Positions 11,127 to 21,722 of a stretch of DNA of 64,000 nt are shown piece by piece; position 1 is the first letter of the stretch; each line of letters begins with the position of its first letter. Source of the DNA: Malus domestica (taxonomy: Eukaryota > Streptophyta > Magnoliopsida > Rosales > Rosaceae); assembly GCF_042453785.1 (NCBI RefSeq), contig NC_091664.1:30056501-30120500 (forward strand), given 5' to 3'. Made by a program: the position numbers and the translations under genes. The notes under the pieces were generated by a model. It saw only the letters and a program-made list of their open reading frames with translations, ran no database searches and had not been told where the DNA came from.

Positions 11127-11520
11127 TGTTAAAAACTGTCCCACATCGGTGGGGTGAAGAAAACCAAAGGGGTTTAAATAGTATTACCCCATTCTAACTA
11201 ACACCGAGGCTTTTTGTAGTAAAACCCTACACCTGACGGATTGGGCAGGTGGTTAAGTTGGGGACAATATCGGTGTCGTTAGAGTGGGGCGGGCCCGGCG
11301 ATCCAAAAATTCCAACATGGTATTAGAGCTCACGGTTGCAGGCCCGTGCAAACCAACAAGCTTGTGCTCAAGCCAATGAGCTTGTCGATCCAAAAATTCC
11401 AACATGGTATCAGAGCCCACGGTTGCGGGTCCGTGCAAACCAACAAGCTTGTGTGCAAGCCAGGGGAGTGTTAAAAACTGTCCCACATCGGTGGGGTGAA
11501 GAAAACCAAAGGGGTTTAAA
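11127..11520 (+). mobile_element. TRIM (terminal-repeat retrotransposon in miniature), rearranged
   Basis: An LTR of about 191 bp (11127-11317, TGTTAAAAACTG...CCAACA) is followed at once by a primer-binding site TGGTATTAGAGC (11318). After about 87 bp a second PBS-like TGGTATCAGAGC appears (11405) with a repeat of the same short internal segment. A purine tract CCAGGGGAG then precedes a second LTR copy that stops after about 52 bp (11469-11520). There is no coding capacity. The left junction (after TTTCTAA) agrees with unit 1. The right LTR is truncated and about 110 bp of host sequence present in unit 1 is missing, so a deletion accompanied the truncation. Confidence 0.75.
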
Positions 11521-12044
11521 AGAAGAAAGATCCCATCCCACATATTTAGGGATCTTTATTGTGCATATAAATCATGTGATCCTGGAAAGTGTGAATTCCT
11601 AAAACTGCGACGTCTATATGCATTGCAGCAAGCTTCAGACAGTTTTTGTCCCAAATCCTTGACAGTTGGCATATATTTCTTCACCTCTTCTAGAGGCTAC
11701 AATTTAAAAGGCCAGACTCCTATGCATCTATATTTTTGTATGCGCAAATTGGACCGAGATAATAGAAACTAAATCTAACCTAAGCAACGCAGTTGCTGGA
11801 TCCCATTTTTGTGAAGAAATTATGCGCTAAGAAGCTGGGCATATGATTCCCATCCATCACTTCAATTGTAGAATATTTCTCCTTTATAACAATTTTTTAC
11901 TATTCAGCCAACGTGGTTTTGCCTTCGTTTCTGTTTCTATTTTTCAGTTTTCGAGCAAGGACAGCAAGGACATGCTCTCGAGATTTCTCATTAATTCATA
12001 TCTAAACTTATTACAAGCTTGCTCAATTAACTTCTTACATACCA

Positions 12045-12512
12045 ATGGGAAAGAGTTAGCATATAGCTCAAACTCAAAGCATTGTTGTGCAAGAAAATCT
12101 TCAGTTCTCCCAACCCAATTTATAGATTGGCAACAGTACCAACTCAGGTTTCAGTGCTGGAGACAAGCAAGACTGAGGCAAAGATGACTTCACCAACAAG
12201 GTTCGAGTTGAGAAGCTATCAACAGTCCAAACTAGAGCCACAACTTACAGAACTGTAAGTTTGACATACAACGATGCATTATCTGACGACATTCATCGCG
12301 CATAAATTAAGATCCGAGCTATCTGCAATGTCGGCATGTAAAAGATTGCCTCCAGACCAAGAGATGATGGATATTGGATATGATAGAAAGAAAGAAGACA
12401 GTGCCTGAGTGCCAAAGATACATTTTTAAGATTATATAAATCGTGCAAAGATGAGGATCAGAAAGACATCAAGTCTTGGAAGCAGAAAGATTATCTTCTT
12501 AAACGAGAGTAA
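12045..12512 (+). pseudogene. Pseudogene of the MGKSQ-type small protein
   Basis: Base-for-base similar to the intact gene at 20616, but codon 5 is TAG (MGKS*), small insertions follow (extra bases near CATATAGCTC), and further stops occur at 12304 (CGCATAA) and 12405 (TGCCTGA). The 3' end still spells the second motif region (AATCGTGCAAAGATGAGGAT) and the AAACGAGAG-TAA end. It is the second gene of unit 2, now dead. Confidence 0.75.
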
Positions 12513-13179
12513 GAGAGTGAAAATTAACGAGGGAGCTCTAATGATTGCTGACAGGATCTTCATTTACAATGACAGCATCCGTAATGACTATGGTTAGTCT
12601 TGATGGATAACTTAGTAGGAAAAGACTTGAACAAGTCCAATTCCTGGGCTTAATTCTGTGTTTACTAGTATTGGGATTATTCCGATTCTTTACTTCCTCT
12701 ACATTTACTAACACGTACTGCAGGCAAAAAAACATATGGCTATCACACTACGTACAATTCTTAATTAATCCAGTTCTTGATTATTGAATTATATTGATTA
12801 GGGGTTGATATTATTTCCACTCCTTATTTTTCTATTACTGACTTTCCCGATTCATGACTTTCTCTACTCCAAAACAATATGCCATCAATGAAGCTTGGCC
12901 ATATTATGGACAAGAAAAAAAATCAATGGAAAGAATGACGGGAATATTTTGGTTGCAAAGTTAACTACTTAGTGATGGTAACCTATGAGCATGCACTAGG
13001 TTGACAGAGATGAGTAGAATCCATCCATGCGAGGTGACAATATTGTTGTATGAGATGGTAATTTGTATGTTTCATCTTAGGGTTGCTAAATGCTAATGTG
13101 AAATTTCTAAGGAGTAAGGACATATTGATTTTGGCATTAGGGTACTTGGGAAACATCTTTCTAGAAAGGAAATCTTCTC
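12513..13179. other. Downstream region of the pseudogene, no gene seen
   Basis: The first 200 bp resemble the 3' flank of the pseudogene at 21723 (shared CTACAATGACAG-like and GTCTTGAT blocks). The rest shows no credible ORF, repeat or RNA gene. Confidence 0.4.
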
Positions 13180-13555
13180 TGTAAAATCAAGTTAAAATGC
13201 CTTTTCCCTTTCAGAATTTCCCTTGCGTTCTAGATCTCAAAATGTACTCATTTAGCGTATATTATTTGTTGAGAACAACAAATTTTAAACTATGTACTCT
13301 AAACCACGGGTGGACACACTAATAGACTGCCATGGCGAATTGGTCTAACTCACAAATGTACCCATTTATAGTAAATGAATAGGGGTTGGTGGTTTCCCAA
13401 CCGAAACCCACTATGATTCTTTCGGCTGGACTTACAACAAATTAAAGTCGTGCGCGTTATTCAACATAGAAGAGCTAGGGTTTTCTGGATATATCGACTT
13501 TCGTTATTCAACCTGATTCCACATACGTACCCACCTAGATTCTATTTGTCTTCTG

Positions 13556-14045
13556 TGTTGAAATGTAATCTTGTCTTGGCCCAAGACAATTGATTCGGTC
13601 CATACACAAAGAAAGATCCATGCACATGCTAGAGAATTCTAGCAAAGTTCAAGTTGGTGTAAGAGTCTAGAAGAATGGTGAGGATTTCACCAACATACAA
13701 GATTAGTGTAGATAATTCTAGCTTAGGAAGGTAGTGGAATTATCTAGATATCTCTGGCATGATGCTTCCATGCTTCTCCAAGGTTCCATCCATGCCTATA
13801 AAAGGAGAAGGCAATCCACACCATTTGAAACAACCAAGAGAGCAAGTAGTGGGAAGTGAGAAGAAGCAACAAAACTTCTAAAAGTGTTTGAGTGTTTCCT
13901 CTTGTACTAAGTTTGTGAGTGAATAAAAATCTTGTGTAATACATTGAGTGTTCTTTCTTTCTCTTGCTTATCAATTCCGCTGCATTACATTCTTTTTTGT
14001 GAGATAAACGTCTCCAAAGTAGTGAAGTCTTTTTAAGCCCCAACA
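13556..14045 (+). repeat. 5' LTR of the copia element
   Basis: 490 bp, TG...CA ends, nearly identical to 18139-18626. A TATAAAAGG block near 13797 could be its promoter TATA box; in the 3' LTR the same place reads TATGAAAGG. Confidence 0.92.
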
Positions 14046-14048
14046 TAG

Positions 14049-14060
14049 TGGTATTAGAGC
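14049..14060 (+). promoter_or_regulatory. Primer-binding site of the copia element
   Basis: TGGTATTAGAGC three bases after the 5' LTR; it matches the plant initiator tRNA-Met primer-binding consensus TGGTATCAGAGC with one change. Confidence 0.85.
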
Positions 14061-14061
14061 T

Positions 14062-15063
14062 ATGACTAGCAACACTATGGCAGCCTTCCAAGTTCCAGTG
14101 CTCGACAACAACAACTTCGATAATTGGAGTATCAAAATGAAGGCCTTTTTGGGAGCACACGATGTATGGGAAGTCGTGGAGAAAAGCTACACTGAGCTAG
14201 AAGATGAAGCTACTATGTCCCAACCCCAGAAGGAGAGTTTGAAAGATTCAAGAAAGAGAGACAAGAAGGCTCTCTACCAAGCATTAGATGACAATGGCTT
14301 TGAGAATGTCTTGAGTGCAACCTCTGCCAAGCAAGCATGGGAGAAGCTTCAAAGCTCTTACAAATGAGCCGAACAAGTGAAAAAGGTTCGTCTTCAAGTA
14401 TTAAGAGGTGAGTTCGAATCTCTACAAATGAAAGGGTCTGAATCAATCTCTGATTATTTCTCAAGAGTCCTGGCCGTTTCCAATCAATTAAAAAGAAACG
14501 GAGAAAAGTTAGAAGATGTTAGAATTATGGAGAAGATACTACGCTCGTTGGACCCCAAGTTCGAGCACATTGTTGTGACGATTGAAGAAACTAAAAACTT
14601 GGAAGAAATTAGTATAGAGCAATTAATGGGTTCGCTACAAGCATATGAAGAGAAACATAAGAAAAGGCAAGGGAATGATGAGCAGCTCCTCAAGACGCAT
14701 GTCCAGTCAAAGAAGAAAGAAGAAAGCTTGGACAACGAGGGAAACCAGTACGAAAGAAGTCATGGTCGAGGTCGCGGATGTGGACATGGACGTGGACGTG
14801 GTTGGAACTTCAAGAATCATAACAACTATGAAAGAGGAGGAAGCTCAACAAATTGTCGTGGAAGAGGACGCTCAAACTTGAGGTATGAAAAATCTCAAGT
14901 TCAATGCTACAGTTGTAAAAAGTTTAGGCATTATGCTTGGGAATGTAGAGCTTTAAGCAACAGGCCTGATGAGAAGGTCAATTATGTGAAAGAAGAGAAA
15001 GAAGATAATGGTGTTGTGCTACTAGCATGCAAGAACAATGATGGAGACCATGATTATCCATAG
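14062..15063 (+). pseudogene. copia gag remnant
   Basis: The start codon is at 14062. A retrotransposon gag domain (DNWSIKMKAFLGAHDVW at the front; [17 protein letters not shown] later) is followed by an Arg/Gly-rich stretch and a CCHC zinc knuckle ([14 protein letters not shown]) in which both usual glycines are replaced. One in-frame TGA at 14365 splits the frame and a TAG ends it at 15061. The protease signature (LDTGASNHM) follows directly after that stop. Confidence 0.88.
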
Positions 15064-16454
15064 TGCCTTGACACCGGCGCTAGCAACCATATGTGCGGAA
15101 GAAGAAGCATGTTCGTAGAGCTTAATGAATTGGTGAGTGGCAACGTTTCTTTTGGAGACGAATCCAAAGTACCCGTCAAAGGAAAAGGTAACATCCTAAT
15201 TCCCTTGAAAATGGCGGTCACTAATTAATTTCAAATGTCTATTACGTGCCCAATATGAAAAGCAACATTTTGAGCTTGGTTCAACTCTTAGAAAAAGGTT
15301 ATGATATTCACATGAAAACTTATAGCCTTTTTTCTTAGAGATGAAAAAGGAAGATTAATTGCCAAGGTGAAAATGTCAAAGAATAGGATGTTTCCTATGA
15401 ATATTCAAAATGATGTTGCAAAGTGCCTCAAAACATGTTACAAAGACACATCCTGGCTTTGGCATCTTCGTTTTGGGCATCTTAACTTTGGGGGACTGAA
15501 GTTATTATCTAAGAAGGAGATGGTGAGAGGCTTACTGTGCATCAGTCGCCTTGATCAAGCTTGCGAAGGATCTTTACTTGGGAAACAGTTCAGGAAAAGC
15601 TTTCCAAAGGAGTCGACCACAAGAGCCCAAAAGCCACTCGAGCTCATTCACACCGATGTGTGCGGTCCAATAAAACCAAGCTCTTTGGGTAAAAATAATT
15701 ATTTCCTTATCTTCATTGATGATTTTTCAAGAAAAACTTGGGTATATTTCTTGAAGCAGAAATCAGAAGTCTTTGGAGCATTCAAGAAGTTCAAAGCCGT
15801 TGTAGAAAAAGAAAGTGGTTGCAAGATCAAAGCCATGAGATCTGATCGAGGAGGAGAATTCACTTCAAAGGAATTTCAAGAATTCTGTGAAGCTAATGGA
15901 ATTTGTCGACCTTTGATAGTTCCAAGATCCCCTCAACAAAATGGTGTGGCGGAAAGAAAAAATCGAACCATCCTCGACATGGCTTGAAGCATGCTCAAAA
16001 GCAAGAGATTGCCTAAGGAGTTATGGGCAGAAGTTGTAGCATGTGTTGTCTACCTATCCAATCGGTCTCCAACAAGAAGTGTGTGGGGAAAGACTCCGCA
16101 AGAAGCATGGAGCGGAAGAAAGCCGGGTATCTCCCATCTAAGAGTTTTTGGAAGATAACCCATGTACATGTACCAGACGAGAGGAGGACGAAACTCGACG
16201 CCAAAAGTGAGAAGTTCATCTTCATCGGTTATGACTCAAATTCAAAAGGCTATAAGTTGTATAATCCAAACAATAGGAAGACGGTGATCAGTCGAGACGT
16301 GACGTTCGATGAAGAAGGAGAATGGGATTTTGGCCCTCATGCAGGTGATCTTCACTTCTTTCCTCAGTTTGAAGAAGAGAATGAACAAGGGATGATGGAG
16401 CAAGCAAGAGAGGTTCAACAAAAATCCACTACTCCACCTGTTTCACCAACATAA
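15064..16454 (+). pseudogene. copia protease and integrase remnant
   Basis: The aspartic protease site DTGASNH is at about 15070. The integrase zinc-binding region (HLRFGHL ... CEGSLLGK) has lost its second Cys. The catalytic core shows all three acidic residues (HTDVCGP, RSDRGGEF, NGVAERKNRT). Stops at 15226 and 15985 and frameshifts near 15230-15360 and 16150 interrupt it. The C-terminal part (FIFIGYDSNSKGYKLYNP) lies in another frame. Confidence 0.85.
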
Positions 16455-16652
16455 ACCAATCATGGTAATTCACCAGCATCAGCATCATCAAGTGGGAGTT
16501 TAAATGAAAGAGAAGTACCACGCACAAGAAGTCTACGAGATCTCTATGAGGTAGCTGAAAGACTTGATAATCCTACACTTTTCTATCTCTTTGCTGATTG
16601 TGAACCAGTTGACTTCCAAGAAGCAGTGCAAGATACTAAGTAGAGGAAAACA

Positions 16653-18131
16653 ATGGATGAAGAAATTGAAGCAATCCAGAAGAACGATACATGGGAACTC
16701 GCTATTCTTCCGAAAGGATACAAAGCCATCAGAGTCAAATGGGTGTATAAGACAAAGAAGAATGCCAACGGAGAGGTCGAAAGATACAAGGTGAGATTAG
16801 TGGCGAAGGGCTATAGTCAAATAGTCGGAATCGACTATGATGAGGTATTTGCACCCGTTGCTCGGTTGGAAACTATACGATTACTAATTTCTTTGGCAGC
16901 TCAAAACAAATGGAAGATTCAACAAATGGATGTGAAGTCCGCTTTCCTAAATGGAGTTCTTGAAGAAGAAGTCTACATTCAGCAACCGTTAAGCTATGAA
17001 ATCAAAGGGCATGAAGATAAAGTTCTGAAGCTGAAAAAAGCCCTCTATGGGTTAAAACAAGCGCCACGAGCATGTAATAGTCGTATCGACAAGTACTTTC
17101 AAGAGAACAACTTCATCAAGTGCCCTCATGAACATGCTCTCTACGTCAAAGTCAAAGATGGAGATATTCTAATTGTATGCTTATATGTGGATGATCTAAT
17201 CTTCACTGGAAGTAATCCAATCATGTATGAAGAGTTCAAGAGAGTGATGACCAAAGAATTCGAGATGATCGACATCGGGTTGATGACATACTACCTAGGC
17301 ATTGAAGTCAAGCAGAACAAAGAAGGCATTTTCATCTCCCAAGAAAGCTACACAAAGGAGATATTGAAAAAGTTCAAAATGGAAGATTGCTAGCCCATAA
17401 GCACGCCAATGGAGTGCGGAGTCAAACTAACCAAGCATGACGAAGGAGAAAGTGTAGATCCAACATTTTTCAAGAGCTTAGTTGGAAGCTTGTGCTACTT
17501 GACTTGCACAAGACCAGATATTCTCTATGTCGTCGGATTAGTCAGTCGCTACATGGAGAATCCCACAACTACACATTTGAAGATCGCCAAAAGAATTCTT
17601 CGATACCTTAAAGGTACTGTTAACTTTGGCTTGTTCTATTCAAGCTCTAATAACTACAAACTTGTTGGATATAGTGACAGTGATTGGGCAGGAGATTCCG
17701 ACGATAGAAAAAACACTACTGGATTTGTGTTCTTCATGAGAGACACTGCATTCACATCGATGTTGAAGAAGCAACCGATTGTCACTCTCTCTACCTGCGA
17801 AGCTGAATACGTAGTTGCTACCTCATGTGTCTGTCATGCAATCTGGCTGAGAAACTTGCTAAAAGAATTAAGCATGTCACAAGAAGAGTCAACAGAGATC
17901 TATGTCGACAACAAGTCTGCAATAGCTCTAGCAAAGAATCCAGTATTCCATGACAGGAGCAAACACATAGATACCCGCTATCATTACATAAGAGAGTGTA
18001 TTGCAAGAAAGGATGTGCAAGTGGAATACATGAAGTCTCAAGACCAAGTCGCCGACATATTCACCAAGCCACTCAAACAAGAAGACTTTGTTACATTAAG
18101 GAAATCAATCGGCGTCACAAGACAAAATTAA
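16653..18131 (+). pseudogene. copia reverse transcriptase and RNase H remnant
   Basis: The reverse transcriptase carries the WVYKTK, RLVAKGYSQ, QMDVKSAFLNG, LYGLKQAPR and YVDDL signatures. A TAG at 17391 separates it in frame from the RNase H part (DSDWAGD, STCEAEYV, VDNKSAIALAKNP, KHIDTRYHYIRE). An A-G purine tract ends the region just before the 3' LTR. Confidence 0.9.
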
Positions 18132-18138
18132 GGGGGGA

Positions 18139-18626
18139 TGTTGAAATGTAATCTTGTCTTGGCCCAAGACAATTGATTCGGCCCATACACAAAGAAAGAT
18201 CCAAGCACATGCTAGAGAATTCTAGCAAAGTTCAAGTTGGTGAAGAGTCTAGAAGAATGGTGAGGATTCCACCAACATACAAGATTAGTGTAGATAATTC
18301 TAGCTTAGGAAGGTAGTGGAATTATCTAGATATCTCTAGCATGATACTTCCATGCTTCTCCAAGGTTCCATCCATGCCTATGAAAGGAGAAGGCATCCAT
18401 ACCATTTGAAACAACCAAGAGAGCAAGTAGTGAGAAGTGAGAAGAAGCAACAAAGCTTCTAAGAGTGTTTGAGTGTTTCCTCTTGTACTAAGTTTGTGAG
18501 TGAATAAAAATCTTGTGTAATACATTGAGTGTTCTTTCTTCTTCTTGCTTATCAATTCCGCTGCATTACATTATTCTTTGTGAGATAAACGTCTCCAAAG
18601 TAGTGAAGTCTTTTTAAGCCCCAACA
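18139..18626 (+). repeat. 3' LTR of the copia element
   Basis: 488 bp, preceded by the polypurine tract AAGGGGGGA (18130-18138). It differs from the 5' LTR by about 15 substitutions and small indels. Confidence 0.92.
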
Positions 18627-18947
18627 TTCTGCGCGCCTATATACTTTTCATGCTTTTGGAAACTCATGAAGCTTCGTATAGTGTAAACTAGCTGGAGAAC
18701 GTCATAACCCTTTCAATTGCTAGTGCTGTATTAGGTGTATGTATGTGTTAAAGCAAGACGTTATTTTCCAAACATAAGAAAATCGGAGCTGAATAGCGTG
18801 GGAATATTACCAAACAACACATCCTTTAGAAAGAAAAAAGAAAAGTTTTTCCTTCATTATTTGGAATCTAGACCAAATTCTCCCTTCATTTTTTGCAAAG
18901 GAAATTACTTTCCGTGCAAACAATCACTCCTAATTACACATGCAGAC

Positions 18948-18954
18948 TATAAAT
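18948..18954 (+). promoter_or_regulatory. TATA box of the small gene at 19171
   Basis: TATAAAT in the block GCAGACTATAAAT, as in units 1 and 2, about 220 bp before the ATG. Confidence 0.6.
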
Positions 18955-19170
18955 GATGATTTGTGAGCTATCCATCTCTCACAACTTAACCCCTTAAACT
19001 GTTAAGAAGTTTTCAGCAACAGTCTAGTCACAACACCTTTTTCTTCACTAACCCATTTAGTCCGACAGTTTATACTTTTCGTCACACTTTGATTGTGACT
19101 AAAAGGCTTCTAGCGTCTGTACCCTCGTATTTTCAGAACTTGCGCGGTTTTGAGCTTCTCTAAGATAGCA

Positions 19171-19668
19171 ATGGGAAATAGACAGAGTCAAGATGGATCC
19201 AACTCCAAGGGTGTTTGTGAGAAGATCTTCAGCTCTCTCTGCCCAAATCTTCAGACAAACCAGCACGCACACCACAAACAATATGCAGTTCCGGCCTCTT
19301 CTGCTCCAAACACCTCACTGCCAACTCATGACCAAACTAGCTTTTCGAATAGTATCCAGATCAAACTGTCCAATTCGTCTGGAGCTGAAGCTTCGTCAAC
19401 TGGACTGGCACGAATGCCCAAGGCAGATATGAGAATGGAAGACAATGATGCATTTTCTGACTACATTAACCGCACAAGGTTTAAGATCAAAGCTATGTCC
19501 TCCAATGTCAGCATTGAGAGGGTTGCCTCCATAGCAGATGATGCTTATGAAACAAAGCAAGAAGGTGATGAAGGAGACATGTTTATGGATTTTATTAAGC
19601 GCACTAAGTTTAAGATTAGAAAGACACACAGCATTGGAAGCAGAATGAACATCTCCTTTAAAAAGTAG
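19171..19668 (+). CDS. Small FSDYI-repeat protein D (MGN type, long form), 165 aa
   Basis: Intronless. The start is placed at MGNRQSQDG by comparison with A and B, ignoring the in-frame upstream ATG at 19150. Residues about 5-25 (SQDGSNSKGVCEKIFSS) are absent from A and B but resemble the front of protein E (SQHSSNSKCLCKKVFSS), so D links the two subtypes. Two basic motifs follow: AFSDYINRTRFKI (about 94-106) and MFMDFIKRTKFKI (about 137-149), the second continuing into RKTHSIGSR, with an ISFKK end. Gly2 and an MGN start suggest possible N-myristoylation. No named domain is recognised. The copia element sits about 545 bp upstream, beyond its TATA box, and may have displaced distal promoter elements. 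Confidence 0.72.
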   Translation: MGNRQSQDGSNSKGVCEKIFSSLCPNLQTNQHAHHKQYAVPASSAPNTSLPTHDQTSFSNSIQIKLSNSSGAEASSTGLARMPKADMRMEDNDAFSDYINRTRFKIKAMSSNVSIERVASIADDAYETKQEGDEGDMFMDFIKRTKFKIRKTHSIGSRMNISFKK

Positions 19669-19712
19669 GAGACTTGCAAGGTCATGTTGAATAATGGTGT
19701 GGTGATTGCCAG

Positions 19713-19717
<5 letters not shown>

Positions 19718-19765
<48 letters not shown>
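19718..19765. repeat. (CT)n microsatellite
   Basis: About 24 uninterrupted CT units in the 3' UTR or flank of gene D; the matching places in units 1 and 2 have only short TTTCTCTCTATCTC tracts. Confidence 0.95.
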
Positions 19766-19769
<4 letters not shown>

Positions 19770-20615
19770 TTCTGCCCTGATACATGTATTGTATGTGTGT
19801 ATACAGCTTTTGTGATGTTATGAATTGTCCTGTATGTTCTTCCTGAGTTAATAATATTAAATAATTTGTCTTCATGTGTTTCAAGAAACCTTAGTGAACA
19901 TACTAAGTAATCACGTTAAAATGACGAAGAACTAGTCAGCTTTACTCACTTAGGGATCTTTAATATGCATAGAAATCATGTGATGCAGGAAAATGTAACT
20001 GAAGTTAAAGAGTTCCTAAAGGTCATCACTTTTAACTTCAAAAAGGAAGGAATCAGATAATAAGTAGGGTTTAGGGTTTAGGAATGACAGTAACTGAGCT
20101 AGTGTTTAAACAAATTTATCTCTAAAGTGCGTATTCATCTCCATTTTCGTGCACGCTTATTGAACGAAAGAATATAAACTAAATCCAAACTCAGCTGCAG
20201 ACTTTATCTGATTCCATTCAGACAATGAAACATATATATATTCTAGTTTGTTTCTATAATAATGATAGAGAGTTTGGAAACCAGTAGCAATAGGGTGAGC
20301 TTCCACTTTACTAAGAAATTAGGGGCAAAATAAACTGGGAATACGATCCCATGCATCACTAATTCATTTCCAAAAATCAGAAAGTTCTCCTTTATGAAGA
20401 GTTTTTTTACTATTTTAGCCAAAGTTTCCCTTCATTTCTACATATATTTTTAGTTTGAGCAAGCATTGCAAGAACATGCTCTCAAGATACCTAACTTCTC
20501 CACCAATCTTATAAATAAGTTTAAGGTCTCTCTTCTTTCTATTAAAGCCAGCGAAAAACACTTCTCCAGCCATTCTTCATTAAGCTATCAAATTATTTCA
20601 TCTCCTAAAAACCAA

Positions 20616-21104
20616 ATGGGAAAGAGTCAGCATAGCTCAAACTCCAAGTGTTTGTGCAAGAAAGTCTTCAGTTCTCCCTGCCCCATTTGTAAATTGGCAG
20701 CAGCACCAAATCATGTTTCAGTTCCGGGGAAAAGAGAGCATAAAGCAAATATGATTCCAACAACAAAGGTTCCTGCTGAGCCGAGTCATGCCAAGGCTAG
20801 TTCAAAAGTTGAGAAGCAAAAGTCCAAACTAGTGCCACAACTTACGAAAACAAATAGGACAGTAAGTCTGGGTTACAATGATGCGTTTTCCAACTACATT
20901 AATTGCGCAAGACTTAGGATCCAAGCTATGTCCAATGTTGGAATGGAGAAGATTGCCTCCAGATCAACAGATGATGAATATGATGCAAGGAAAGAAGACA
21001 ACACAAAAGATGCATTTTCAGATTATATAAATCGTGCAAAGATGAGAATCAGAAAGACATCAAGCATTGGAAGCAGAAAGATTTTCTCCTTCAAACGAGA
21101 GTAA
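20616..21104 (+). CDS. Small FSDYI-repeat protein E (MGKSQ type), 162 aa
   Basis: Intronless. The ATG at 20616 is preferred because the pseudogenes at 12045 and 21723 start at the same place; the in-frame extension upstream to 20466 has no conserved counterpart. The N terminus MGKSQHSSNS is followed by a Cys-rich patch (KCLCKKVFSSPCPICK, about 11-26), a Lys-rich spacer, and the two basic motifs AFSNYINCARLRIQ (about 90-103; Cys where others have Arg) and AFSDYINRAKMRIR (about 133-146), then KTSSIGSRK and a basic end. Gly2 is present. It is the only intact member of its subtype in the window. The function is unknown. Confidence 0.72.
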   Translation: MGKSQHSSNSKCLCKKVFSSPCPICKLAAAPNHVSVPGKREHKANMIPTTKVPAEPSHAKASSKVEKQKSKLVPQLTKTNRTVSLGYNDAFSNYINCARLRIQAMSNVGMEKIASRSTDDEYDARKEDNTKDAFSDYINRAKMRIRKTSSIGSRKIFSFKRE

Positions 21105-21722
21105 TTAAGGAGAGTGCAAATAAACAATGGAGATTTGATGTATGTGTAAAATAATGATTATGCTTAAAGTCTTGATGTGAAAAACTTAATAAGGTTGTGT
21201 TGGTCATTTGTAGTGATTATCTTCCCAGTTTGTTTTCAAGCTTAATTACCGTATCATTACTTGTAATTTATGTATTCCTCTGAATAATATGGTGGTTCAT
21301 TTTGTTTGTTATTTGAGATTTCACTTTGTGGTTATAGATTTCAGCCTCGGGCGTTAAATCAACATCTTCAGGTTGATTTTATTTAGAACAAAGCTAATGT
21401 CTTCTGAATAATATAATGCCTAGAGAAATTTGGAACATGTAATATGGTGTGCTTGGTGGATTCCACTTCATTTAGAAATTAGGGGTAGAGAAAGCTGGGA
21501 ATATTATCCAATCCCACACATCACTTCATTTGAAGAAATCAGAAAGTTCTCCTTTATGAGGAATTTTACTATTTCAGCCAAGGTTTTCCCATCCATTTCT
21601 GCATATATTTTTAGTTTTCGAACAAGGATCAGAAGGACATTTGCGCGCATGCTCTTTAGTTTTTCATTACTTCATCTCCTAAACTTACAAAAAGCTTGTT
21701 CATTTCGATTTCTTGAAAACCA

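Larger units (their letters stand above)
8624..12512 (+). repeat. Segmental duplication unit 2
   Basis: Collinear with unit 1 from the FLK-downstream segment (8624-8760 = 4044-4160) through the promoter and MGN-type gene B, then through the MGKSQ-type pseudogene at 12045. Unit 2 differs by the 548-bp Mutator-like insertion at 9122 and a TRIM element at 11127. It lacks the insertions at 4261, 7001 and 7505 found in unit 1. Confidence 0.8.
13556..18626 (+). mobile_element. Ty1/copia LTR retrotransposon, complete in structure, coding-dead
   Basis: Two LTRs begin TGTTGAAATG and end CCCCAACA. TTCTG lies directly on both sides (13551-13555 and 18627-18631), and the same TTCTG occurs once at the matching place in units 1 and 2 (GTTTTCTGCCTAAAC), proving the insertion. 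The gene order gag-protease-integrase-RT-RNase H defines copia. The reading frame is broken by TGA at 14365, TAG at 15061, TAA at 15226, TGA at 15985, a frameshift near 16150, and TAG at 17391, so this copy cannot make its own proteins. By eye the LTRs differ at roughly 15 positions. Confidence 0.95.

Noticed and set aside
19396-19884. Minus-strand 162-codon ORF with an Arg-Glu run
   Set aside because: The run is the translation of the CT microsatellite and the rest is antisense to protein D.
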